A stretch of 10,200 nucleotides of DNA. It comes from Methanomicrobiales archaeon. Lineage in GTDB: Archaea > Halobacteriota > Methanomicrobia > Methanomicrobiales > Methanospirillaceae. The translations under genes and the position numbers were made by a program. Of this stretch, positions 1-8,500 are shown piece after piece (positions within the stretch are counted from its first letter, which is position 1; each line of letters opens with the position of its first letter). The notes below the pieces were generated by a model. That model made no database searches. It saw only the letters and a program-made list of their open reading frames with translations, and had not been told where the DNA came from. The stretch covers positions 1 through 10,200 of the forward strand of contig JAAYPD010000295.1 of NCBI GenBank assembly GCA_012520015.1. Reading direction: 5' to 3'.

Positions 1-547
1 CATATGGCATCATCGCGGTTGATGTAAAGAAGATGGGCATGGTTACCATGGAATTTACTGCTGAGTACTGATCATGTTCCCCGACAAAAATTGCAAGTGT
101 AGTCGCCGCAGAAGATAGCAGTCCACCAAATATGAAGAGAATAAGGTAAGTTACCAGGAGCTGGGAGGGAGAGTACAGCCGGGCACCAAGCAGAAATGCA
201 ATGAGGAAGATGACCGTTGTCTGGATAAGACCTCTGATGGTGATCACCAGGATCTTTCCAAAAAGTATAGATTCACGTGGCGGGGGTAAAGCCAGGAATT
301 TGTTGAAAAACCCAAGCATACGGTCCATGATTAGCAGGCCTCCCCCGGTCATTGATGCGGAGAGTGTTGTCATTGCAAGAATTCCCGGAGTTACAAAATC
401 TATGTAATGATCAGTAAACCGTATGGGAAGGGCAAGACCTACGAATATGAGCCATGCAGCAGGCATGACCATGGCGGAGATAAATCCCCATTTTCCCCGA
501 AACCACCTGATCAGATCTCTTCGGCAATATACCAGAACCGGGTTCAT
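1..547 (-). CDS. ABC-2 type (DrrB-like) permease, C-terminus cut by left window edge
   Basis: This is the membrane half of a DrrAB-type ABC exporter, and 182 codons are visible before the window edge. The translation begins MNPVLVYCRRDLIRWF and shows the family order. A basic N-terminal amphipathic stretch comes first, then hydrophobic segments at about residues 23-43, 51-74, 98-122, 131-156 and 168-182. The ABC-2 landmarks are DFVTPGILAM (50-59), a GK after a LALPPPRESILF loop, and FFTSTAMMP near the cut end. DrrB proteins are usually about 250-280 residues, so roughly 70-100 are missing off the left edge. The ATG (547-545) overlaps the upstream ATPase stop as ATGA and has a strong Shine-Dalgarno GGGAGG 5 nt upstream, which fixes the start. 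The overlap implies translational coupling with the ATPase. The family mostly exports drugs, lipids or polysaccharides; the substrate here is unknown. Confidence 0.88.
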   Translation of the reverse strand, partial: MNPVLVYCRRDLIRWFRGKWGFISAMVMPAAWLIFVGLALPIRFTDHYIDFVTPGILAMTTLSASMTGGGLLIMDRMLGFFNKFLALPPPRESILFGKILVITIRGLIQTTVIFLIAFLLGARLYSPSQLLVTYLILFIFGGLLSSAATTLAIFVGEHDQYSAVNSMVTMPIFFTSTAMMPY

Positions 548-1527
548 CCTCTCCTCCCGGTCACGTTTCTAAAAGTGCTTAAGTTAAATGGGCGATTATC
601 TTCTTCTGTCCCTACAAGATGGAGAAATACATCATCCAGTGATGGTTTTCTAAGTGACATGGCAGTGACTATTGCGCCTCCTGCAGTGAGAGCATCTTTG
701 ATAAGAGGGAGAGCCAGGTCTCCTGAGTCAGCATAAAAGATAAGTTCATCATCTTCCTCAAGGGCAAACCTGACTCCTGGCAGATCTATTCCCATGTAGC
801 TGCCCTTAATTGAGACGGAAATTACATCTTTTGAGATGATTCTTTTAAGATTTTCAGGAGTATCAATAGCCCTGATGGTTCCATGATCAATTATTGCAAC
901 CCGGTCGCAGTGTTTATCTGCCTCATCCATGTAATGCGTCGTAACAAAGATGGTCATCCCGGCACTTCGGAGTTTCTTGATATGTTCCCATATCTTCTTT
1001 CGTGCTGCAACATCAAGTCCGACCGTTGGCTCGTCAAGGAACAGAACCCTGGGATTATGGACAAGTGCCTGGGCAAGTTCAAGCCGTCTTCTCATTCCCC
1101 CCGAGTACACTTTGGCAAATTCGTCAGCACGGTCTGAGAGTTCCAGTACCTGCAGCACTTCTTCAGATCGTTCTGCAGGGTTTTTAACACCGTACAGCTC
1201 TGCAAACATCTCCACATTCTCCCTGCCGGTAAGCCTGACATCAACGGCCATATCCTGCGGGACATAACTGATCGATTCCCTTACTTTTCTTGGTTCTTCC
1301 TGGATATTGTATCCACATATATAGGCTGTCCCCTCTGTTGGTTCCAGGAGCGTGGTCAGCATCAGGACCGTGGTGGTCTTACCAGATCCATTCGGGCCCA
1401 GGATACCAAATATCTCGTTTCCTACAGAGAGGTTCATCTGGTTTACTGCACAGAGTGTTCCAAATTTTTTTGTAAGGTTCCTTGTGACTATGATGTTATC
1501 AGGGTAGTATCCATTCTTTTTTTTCAT
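544..1527 (-). CDS. DrrA-type ABC transporter ATP-binding protein
   Basis: This is the cytoplasmic ATPase, 327 aa, that powers the ABC-2 permease encoded just downstream. All nucleotide-binding motifs are intact: Walker A GPNGSGKT (44-51), Q-loop Q91 in YVPQD, signature YSGGMRRR (141-148), Walker B VLFLDEPT (161-168), D-loop GLD, and switch histidine H198 in TTHYMDEAD. After about residue 230 comes the family's C-terminal extension, including a PSLDDVFLHL motif typical of DrrA/CcmA-like exporter ATPases. The ATPase core starts at NIIVTRNLTKKFG, so the lysine-rich first ten residues are a small extension. The ATG follows the TAA of the upstream importer ATPase directly (TAAATG, no gap) with only a weak GTGAT-like Shine-Dalgarno, so translation probably relies on coupling. 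Membership of the exporter class is clear; the cargo is not. Confidence 0.93.
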   Translation of the reverse strand: MKKKNGYYPDNIIVTRNLTKKFGTLCAVNQMNLSVGNEIFGILGPNGSGKTTTVLMLTTLLEPTEGTAYICGYNIQEEPRKVRESISYVPQDMAVDVRLTGRENVEMFAELYGVKNPAERSEEVLQVLELSDRADEFAKVYSGGMRRRLELAQALVHNPRVLFLDEPTVGLDVAARKKIWEHIKKLRSAGMTIFVTTHYMDEADKHCDRVAIIDHGTIRAIDTPENLKRIISKDVISVSIKGSYMGIDLPGVRFALEEDDELIFYADSGDLALPLIKDALTAGGAIVTAMSLRKPSLDDVFLHLVGTEEDNRPFNLSTFRNVTGRRG

Positions 1528-2334
1528 TTACATCACATTTACCGGCCTTGCAGGTATCCGTTCTTCTGCCTTTTTCCAGTCAGGTAATACGTACCGGCCT
1601 GCATCAGTTTTGATAAACTGCATAGGAACCCCATATACTGAAATGATGTTATCTTCCGTCATTACCTCGTCAACAGTCCCCATGCTCACAATCTTTCCTT
1701 CATCAAGCAGAATGACCCTGTCTGCATAATGGTAGGCGAAGTTGAGATCATGCACTGCCACCAGAACCGACCGGTTCTTTGAGCCGGCGATATTTTTAAT
1801 CATCTGGAATACATCAATCTGGTGCCTGATATCAAGTGCACTGGTCGGTTCATCAAAAAGGAAATAATCAGGTTCCTGCGCTATTGCACGGGCGATGAAT
1901 ACCCGTTGCCGTTCTCCGCCTGATACTTCGGTGAGCATCTTTTCTGCCATGGATGTAATGTTGAGCATTTCCATTGCGGTATCGACTTTTGCCAGGTCAT
2001 GCCTGGTAAGTGACCATTGTACATGGGGGCGACGGCCAAGAATTACAGCTTCAAGGACGGTTGATGAAGTGAGGTACTGGAAATCCTGCGGGACATATCC
2101 GATCCTTTTTGCAACCTCATTTCTTGAGATTTCTGATACATCTCTCTTATCCAGGGTGATGGTTCCTTCACAGGGATCAAGTATCCCGGCCAGTGTTTTG
2201 ATAAGTGTGCTTTTTCCAGAACCATTTGGGCCGATAATGCAGAGGACTTCTCCTTTAACATGGGAAAAACTGATTTCGTGAAGGATCTGAACCGGTCCAT
2301 ATTTCACGGATAATTTTTCAATTGTAAGCGTCAT
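1528..2334 (-). CDS. FecE/BtuD-type ABC importer ATP-binding protein
   Basis: This 268-aa ATPase drives uptake of siderophores, haem, cobalamin or other metal chelates together with the FecCD-type permease encoded immediately upstream. Its motifs are Walker A GPNGSGKS (35-42), Q-loop Q83 in YVPQD, signature VSGGERQ (137-143), Walker B FLFDEPTS (158-165), D-loop ALD and switch histidine H195 in AVHDLNFAY. The stretch GTVDEVMTEDNIISVYGV and the following C-terminal strand resemble FecE/BtuD/HmuV proteins. The start ATG (2334-2332) has Shine-Dalgarno GGAAGG six bases upstream. The gene lies 16 bp after the permease and abuts the DrrA-like gene. Which chelate is imported cannot be read from the ATPase; the chelatase neighbours suggest a tetrapyrrole or a metal complex. 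Confidence 0.94.
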   Translation of the reverse strand: MTLTIEKLSVKYGPVQILHEISFSHVKGEVLCIIGPNGSGKSTLIKTLAGILDPCEGTITLDKRDVSEISRNEVAKRIGYVPQDFQYLTSSTVLEAVILGRRPHVQWSLTRHDLAKVDTAMEMLNITSMAEKMLTEVSGGERQRVFIARAIAQEPDYFLFDEPTSALDIRHQIDVFQMIKNIAGSKNRSVLVAVHDLNFAYHYADRVILLDEGKIVSMGTVDEVMTEDNIISVYGVPMQFIKTDAGRYVLPDWKKAEERIPARPVNVM

Positions 2335-2350
2335 CTTTAGCCTTCCAGTT

Positions 2351-3433
2351 TTATGTGATCACCCGGTGTTTTCCACGCAGTATGAGGAACATGAAGAATA
2401 TGCCGCCGATTACGTACATGATGACGCCGACCGGGATCTCGATGGGATCCATGATGGTCCGTGCCGCGGTATCTGATATCAGGAGGATTAATCCTCCTAA
2501 AAGTGCAGAGCAGGGTATCAGATACCGGTTGTCATTTCCTATCAGCATGCGCCCGATATGCGGGCCCATAAGTCCGATAAACCCGATGATGCCTGTAAAT
2601 GCCAGGCAGGCCGAGGCAGCAAGGGTGGAGATGAGAAGCCCCTTTATCCGCAGGCCATTTACATTAACCCCAAGGTTTTTTGCCACATCGTCGCCGGCTG
2701 AGAGTGTGTTCAGATCCCAGGCAAGGGATTCAAGATAGAGGAAACAGAGCAGGGTGATGGGGGCAACAATTACCACCGCTCCCCAGTTTGCACCCCACAT
2801 ACCTCCCATGAGCCAGAGTGTAATCTCCCTGAGTTTTTCATCATTGGTCAGGTACTTGAGGATCATGACTCCGGCGGTGAAGATATACCCGATCACTACT
2901 CCGGCAAGGATGAGGGTTGCACTTGAAGAGCCTTTCATTCGTGAAATTCCATATATGAGGAGAATTGAGAGCCATCCAAGTAAAAATGCACATAGAATGA
3001 TGACTCCGTTCTGGAATTCGGGAGGGATAAATGGCATTATTGACCCACCAAAGACTATGGCCATTGCAGCCCCGAATGATGCAGCTGAAGAGAGTCCCAG
3101 GGTAAAAGGGCTAACCAGCGGGTTTCGAAGAAGTGCCTGCATGACACACCCGGCTATGGCAAGGCTTATTCCGGTTAGGATCGCAAGAAGAACGCGGGGT
3201 AACCTGAAGTCAATTACAACGATCTTTTCTGATGGAGTGCTCTCAAGAAGCCCGGGGTTTGTTACTGACTGGTAGAGGATGGTGAATATCCTGTCAAAAG
3301 GGAGGTGGTAGGAGCCTGAATTGAGGGCATAGATGAAGGTGAGGAAGAGGAGAAAGAGCAGAGCGAACAGCACGATTAACTTCTGCTTTCTACCAGAAAG
3401 ATAGACTGATGTAGATCTCATGAGTTGGTTCAT
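2351..3433 (-). CDS. FecCD/BtuC-family ABC importer permease
   Basis: This is the membrane subunit (360 aa) of a type II ABC importer for cobalamin, haem or iron-siderophore-like chelates. The first hydrophobic helix is at about 20-37. Family signatures follow: FRLPRVLLAILTGISLA (76-92), GCVMQALLRNPLVSP (95-109), WLMGGMW (207-213), GFIGLMGPHIGRMLIG (284-299, the ATPase-coupling region) and EIPVGV (332-337) before the last helix. The length suits ten transmembrane helices. The start is ambiguous. The ATG at 3433 has AAGG directly abutting it, while the in-frame ATG at 3421 has AAGGATGA about 8-9 bases upstream, so the true protein may begin at MRSTSVYLSG. The gene is 15 bp behind the chelatase motor gene. 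The partner substrate-binding protein is not in the window. Confidence 0.94.
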   Translation of the reverse strand: MNQLMRSTSVYLSGRKQKLIVLFALLFLLFLTFIYALNSGSYHLPFDRIFTILYQSVTNPGLLESTPSEKIVVIDFRLPRVLLAILTGISLAIAGCVMQALLRNPLVSPFTLGLSSAASFGAAMAIVFGGSIMPFIPPEFQNGVIILCAFLLGWLSILLIYGISRMKGSSSATLILAGVVIGYIFTAGVMILKYLTNDEKLREITLWLMGGMWGANWGAVVIVAPITLLCFLYLESLAWDLNTLSAGDDVAKNLGVNVNGLRIKGLLISTLAASACLAFTGIIGFIGLMGPHIGRMLIGNDNRYLIPCSALLGGLILLISDTAARTIMDPIEIPVGVIMYVIGGIFFMFLILRGKHRVIT

Positions 3434-3448
3434 CCTTATCAGGTAGCT

Positions 3449-5503
3449 TCAGGTCATAACCAGTGATGCAGACAGACCAGACAAGACTGCCCTTGATACA
3501 TCATTCGCTGTAAGATCAGACAACCGGAAGTACTTTCCACTGGTCTGTTCTGCGATAAAAGGGCAGAATCCAAGTTGAATGCCAAATCCGCTCATCTTTC
3601 CTGCTTCGGTATCGATAACAAGGGTAACAATGTCAGCCCTGACCAGGTCATCAGCTATGGATGCAATCTCATCTTTTATCTTCCCGCCATTCCCGACATT
3701 TGCCCTGCCATCGGTTATCAGAACCAGAAGGGGAATGAGTGAAGGATATTTGCGTTTCTCTGCCATCAGGGTGGAGAGGGCTTTTTGTAATCCTGCCGCC
3801 AGAGGAGTTCTACCGCCGGTTGGGAGTTCAGACAGCCGGTTATAGGCCAGGTCAATGCTTGAAGTGAGTGGGAGCACCAGGTCAGCCCCTTCTCCCCTGA
3901 ATGCCACCAGGCCAACACGATCGCGGTTTTTATATGAATCTTCGAGAAGAGAAAATATGGCTCCTTTTGCTGCTTCCATTCTTTTCTCCACGCCCATGGA
4001 CCCACTTGCGTCAACAACAAAAAGACAGGCGGTTGCGGTCTTTCCAATACGCTTTTTCTGAAGAAGCTCATCAGACCTGATAACGACGGCAAGATCTTCT
4101 GATTCACGCCTTACCTGGTAGGGAGAGACCGCCCGTATGGTGGCATCAAAGGCAATATCACTTCCTGAATGTCTCTTTTCAGCACCGGTGTACTGACCCC
4201 TGCGATCTCCACCTGAAGTCTTAAACCGTCGGCCGGGGGCATAGCGCTTTTCCATGGTGCGGGTTTTTTGTATCTTTACCTGTTCAGGATCAATAGGAGA
4301 ACCAATATCATAGACACGCTGCTCTGCAGGACTGCTTCCTTTTGAAGAAGGTGAGTCATTACAATTATCCTGTTCCTGTCTTTGTTCCTGTTCCTGCTCC
4401 TGAGTTTCTGTTTTATCCTCTGGTTGCTGCTCAGGGTTATTCTGGTTTTCACCCTGATCCTCCTGCGGGGGCTGATTCATGAGATCATCGAGCTGTTGTG
4501 GATCCACTTTTGGTTCCTCAAATGGCCTTCTTCTCATCCGGTGCGGAATTGCAAGTTCTATTGCCTGACGGAGGTCGTCCTGGGTGACCTCAAATCTTCC
4601 ATCAAAAGCAGCGATGGTCTTTGCTGTCCGGACGATGGTTATCTCTGCCCGGTGTGTTCTGACTCCAAGTCCTATACAGACATCTACCGCTTTTCGAACC
4701 AGTTCATCTGATATAGAGACTTTTGGCAGGTTTTTAATCGCCCTCTTAATCTGCCCTGATATGGCTTTCTGATCTGACTTGTATTTCAGACGGTATTTAT
4801 CCGGACTGGCTGAAAATTCTTCAACTGTTTTTACGATTGCCATCCTCTCGTCAGGATCGTCAAGTGCCTCAACCGATACCTGCAGCCCAAATCTGTCAAG
4901 GAGCTGGGGGCGGAGTTCTCCTTCCTCCGGGTTCATGGTTCCGATCAGGATAAACCGTGATGGGTGAGAAAAAGATATCCCTTCACGTTCAACAGTGTTC
5001 ACTCCCATTGCAGCGGCATCAAGAAGTACATCCACAACATGATCATCCAGGAGGTTTACCTCGTCAATGTACAGGATCCCCCGGTTTGCATCTGCAAGAA
5101 TACCTGGTTCAAGTGCCTTTATTCCTTCTTTCAAAGCCCGTTCAATGTCTATGGTGCCTACAACCCGGTCCTCTGTTGCTCCGACTGGCAGGTTTACAAC
5201 ACGTACCTGTTGTTCGAGATGACCTGGGAGTTCGTCTCTCTTTTTCTTCGCAGAGCAGAGTTCACAGAGTTCAGACTCTTTTTTTGGATCACAGGAGAAC
5301 GGGCAGCCTGGGACCACCTTCATCATTGGAAGAACTTCTGCAAGCGCCCGGACAGCTGATGACTTTGCTGTTCCTTTCTCTCCCCTTATTAGAACGCCGC
5401 CGATGGCTGGATTGATGGCATTGAGTAAGAGGGCTTTTTTCATCAATTCCTGTCCGATTATTGCAGTAAATGGGATCAGAGGTTTTTTCAGGTGATGTGA
5501 CAT
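3449..5503 (-). CDS. chlD: Fused ChlI/ChlD-type chelatase AAA+ and VWA subunit (cobalt/magnesium chelatase family)
   Basis: This is the ATP-driven motor subunit that acts on the CobN-type subunit to insert metal into a tetrapyrrole, 684 aa from MSHHLKKPLIPF. The N-terminal AAA+ (ChlI-like) domain has Walker A GEKGTAKS (41-48), Walker B LYIDEVNLL (144-152), sensor-1 N191 in GTMNPEEGELRPQLLDRFGL, and a lid ending at PHRMRRRPF. A Gln/Glu-rich disordered linker follows (about 330-395). The C-terminal VWA domain has MIDAS residues DASGS (498-502), T566 in GGRTP and D598 in ITDGRAN. Four cysteines, C67, C71, C80 and C83 (CX3C then CX2C), sit in the insert after Walker A and could bind Zn. A longer reading frame opens at 5542 but would overlap cobN by 40 bp. 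The ATG at 5503 has AGGAGG six bases upstream and overlaps the cobN stop as TAATG, so I chose it. Both chelatase motor domains are in one chain; no separate ChlI gene is seen. Confidence 0.93.
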   Translation of the reverse strand: MSHHLKKPLIPFTAIIGQELMKKALLLNAINPAIGGVLIRGEKGTAKSSAVRALAEVLPMMKVVPGCPFSCDPKKESELCELCSAKKKRDELPGHLEQQVRVVNLPVGATEDRVVGTIDIERALKEGIKALEPGILADANRGILYIDEVNLLDDHVVDVLLDAAAMGVNTVEREGISFSHPSRFILIGTMNPEEGELRPQLLDRFGLQVSVEALDDPDERMAIVKTVEEFSASPDKYRLKYKSDQKAISGQIKRAIKNLPKVSISDELVRKAVDVCIGLGVRTHRAEITIVRTAKTIAAFDGRFEVTQDDLRQAIELAIPHRMRRRPFEEPKVDPQQLDDLMNQPPQEDQGENQNNPEQQPEDKTETQEQEQEQRQEQDNCNDSPSSKGSSPAEQRVYDIGSPIDPEQVKIQKTRTMEKRYAPGRRFKTSGGDRRGQYTGAEKRHSGSDIAFDATIRAVSPYQVRRESEDLAVVIRSDELLQKKRIGKTATACLFVVDASGSMGVEKRMEAAKGAIFSLLEDSYKNRDRVGLVAFRGEGADLVLPLTSSIDLAYNRLSELPTGGRTPLAAGLQKALSTLMAEKRKYPSLIPLLVLITDGRANVGNGGKIKDEIASIADDLVRADIVTLVIDTEAGKMSGFGIQLGFCPFIAEQTSGKYFRLSDLTANDVSRAVLSGLSASLVMT
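4371..4406 (-). repeat. Imperfect hexanucleotide repeat in the Gln/Glu-rich linker
   Basis: Six consecutive hexamers close to TGTTCC (plus strand) encode QEQEQEQRQEQ-like residues in the linker between the AAA+ and VWA domains of the chelatase motor subunit. Acidic or proline-rich linkers are normal for ChlD/BchD. The repeat is probably length-variable between strains and not functional DNA in itself. Confidence 0.6.
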
Positions 5504-8500
5504 TATTTCCCTCCTTTCATGCGTCCTGCCTTTTCTTTCCATGCTGAAACGTCATTCATCGAATAGATGTCGATGGATCCCCCCTGTACTGTCCCGCCTG
5601 TGCCGTCCATACGTTCTTCCATCCATCCTTCTATCATCAGGTACGCCTCTTTTACTCCGTCGATCACGTCAGGATCTGCTTCCCAGACTCCACGTTCATG
5701 TGCCTCAAGCAGTCTGCGGCCTATCTCTTCGAGGGCATAGGGATTGTTCTCTTCAAAAAAGTCCCGGTTATTTGGATCAAGGATAAATGTCCTGGCAATA
5801 TCATCAAAGATCCAGTCATCCACCTGGCCGGTCGTTGCATCCCAGCCATATACTCTTGTAATTCTACGGGAGAGTTCGCTTGCACCGGAGTACCCGTGTT
5901 CTTTCAGGCCATCGATATACCGGGGGTTGAGCAGCTTTGTCCTTACTACCCTGGTCAGTTCTTCGGCAAGTGTCCTGACTTCGACATTTGAAGGATCCCT
6001 GGTATCGCCATAATATGTTGCAACTCTTTCTCCTTTTACTGTCTCGGCTGCAAGGGTCATTCCTCCGTGAGCTCCGAAATAACAGCAGCATCCAAGCAGG
6101 TCATATTCATCTGTTGCCGTTTTGTTGAAGGTAACATCGACAGTCTTAAGCTGGGAGATGAGATCATCATGTGACGGTTTTCCATAAACGCCCTTTCCAT
6201 ATCCATATCCGTTCCAGGTGATGTATATATCGGCAAGATCTGCTTCTTCTTTCCATGCAGAGGCATAAAGTGCGAGGTTAACTCCCATTCCATATGTTCC
6301 TGCACGACTTCCGAATATTCTTGGTGTCTGTCCACTCTCTCCCACCTGGTGCTTTCTGATATAATTCATCCCTGCTGGTTCATCAAGTGCTGCTACCTTT
6401 GCCACTGCATCATCCAGCAGTTCGATACAGTTGTAAAAACAGTCACGAAGAATACCTGATGCCCTGACATTGATATCTATACGGGGTCTTCCTAACACCT
6501 GCAGTGGTATGACTTTCAGGCTTGTTACCCGTCCCTGACGGTATATTGGTTCAACCCCAAGCAGGTGGAGTAATTTTCCAAATGTCTCACCATCTGACCA
6601 CATGATATCAGATGCAGTCCAGTATACGGCAACGGTCTCCGGGTATCGTCCTTCTTCAGAACGAAATTTTTCAAGCATTATCTCGGCCAGTTTTCTACCT
6701 ACCCTGAATGCTGCCTCGGTCGGGACCGAGAAGGGATCTAATGAATAAAAGTTCCTTCCGGTCGGGAGAATATCAGTTCTGCCCCGGCTGACAAGACCTG
6801 AAGGACCTGGTTCAATATATTCGGCTGAAAGTGCCCTAAGTAATGCTTCATGCTCATCGGATGCACTGATCTGGGCAGAGAGTTCCATGACTTTTTCAGA
6901 GACCGGTGCAAGTAATGCTGAATCTGGTTGCACCAGTCGTTCTCCAAGTGCAATTTTTGCAGCAGATGCAGGAGTGTTTCCATCAAGAAGGGCCAGGGTA
7001 AACTTCTCTGCCTGTTTGTCAAGCATACGGAGAAGGGCAAATTCACCGGCTTTTGGGATGAGATCAATTCCGGCCAGATCAAGCATGAGTTTTCGCAGTT
7101 CCTGGTTAAACCGGAGAAGGCCGGTGATATATAATGCCCGTCTCTCTCCATTGGGAACTTTCCCAAAAATATGCATACCATCAGGGATCTGGCTATTGTA
7201 TATCCTGGTCAGCGATTCATGGGATGCCTCTATTATTTCGTCCATCCCTCCGCCTGTACTCATTATCTGTTCAAGATTAATCTCTTTTTCAAGACTGGCT
7301 CTTTTAATGAGATCAAGAATTACATGTTCCAGTGCATGGGCTCTTGCAGGATCCGCATCTCTGGCACGTGTATATTCATCGATCCTGTCTGCCAGTTCTG
7401 CCAGTTCCCCATAAAGTCCGGAACCGGTCATTAGCGACTGCATATGACCAATTAATGTTGCATTTGTTCTCCGCTTTGCTATCGTTCCTTCAGGCGGATT
7501 GTCTGTATTGTAGATGTACAGGAATGGAACGGGGCCAAGCACTGCATCAGGAAGACAGGTATCAGATAAGACTACCGACTTTCCAGGGAGAAATTCAAGG
7601 GTGCCATGTGTCCCGACATGCACTATGGCATCGATCTTCAGTTTTTTTACCAGGTACTGGTAGGTGGCAAAGTAATGATATGGAGGAGGAATCTCCGGAT
7701 CATGCAGGATTTTACATACCTGGCCATCACACCGGCTTCCGGCACAACCCCGTTTTGGCTGGGTCATGACAAGAACATTCCCATAGGATATACCGGTGAT
7801 GACCAGCTTTCCTTCATGTATCATCCCTGCAGGAACTCCGTCTCTCTCTTCTCCGGGAGGATTACCCCATGTTTCACGGAGTTTATCCTGTAATTTCCGT
7901 GGAAGTGCCTCTATCCATGGCCTCCAGGTCTCCTCCCCAAGAAGTGCAAGTGCTCCCCCCTTTGTGACCGTCTCGGTAACAGAAGTCCATCTGAATTCAG
8001 AGAGTGCTTTCCTGTCAAGGATGGTTGTTATCAGTTCTTTTCCATCAGCCGGGGGCTGCACCCTGTATCCTGCATCTTTCATGATCTGAAGTATTCCTGC
8101 AACGGATTCAAGGGCATCGAGATGGGCTGCAGTCCCCACGGTTGCCTCGATTGATGTGCATGGGGAGTTATTCAGAATGAATGCAATCTTCCTCTCCGCC
8201 GGTTTCTTCTGTTTCAGCCTGACCCATCCGGAGGCAAACTGACATAACCGTCCGATTCTTTCAGGCAGTGGTTCATGCCATTGTACCTCCCCATCGATTG
8301 TATCGCCCGGAGATTTGGCACCCACCGGGATCATGCCGGTCATTCCAAGAAATTCAGGTACAACAAATGCCCACCCGACTTCAGATGCGCAAAGTCCGGC
8401 ACTATCTTCTTCCCATTCGGCCTCTGTCCGGTTGTAAATCATTACAGGATGAATGACAGGAATATTGAGATTTTTTAATCCTTCAACCGTTTCTTTGGTA

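Noticed and set aside
201..736. Plus-strand open frames of 68 and 109 codons near the left edge
   Set aside because: They lie antisense to the DrrB-like permease and the end of the DrrA-like ATPase, both of which have clear family motifs.
2355..3275. Plus-strand open frames opposite the FecCD permease
   Set aside because: These are met/ile/pro-rich antisense frames of a membrane protein gene, with no promoter or recognisable domain.
3766..4107. Minus-strand alternative frame of 113 codons inside the VWA domain
   Set aside because: It is out of frame with the intact MIDAS-containing VWA domain and has no domain of its own.
6887..7893. Several plus-strand open frames of 87-175 codons opposite cobN
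   Set aside because: They mirror the well-conserved CobN reading frame, show no family features and overlap each other; they are antisense shadows of a long coding region.
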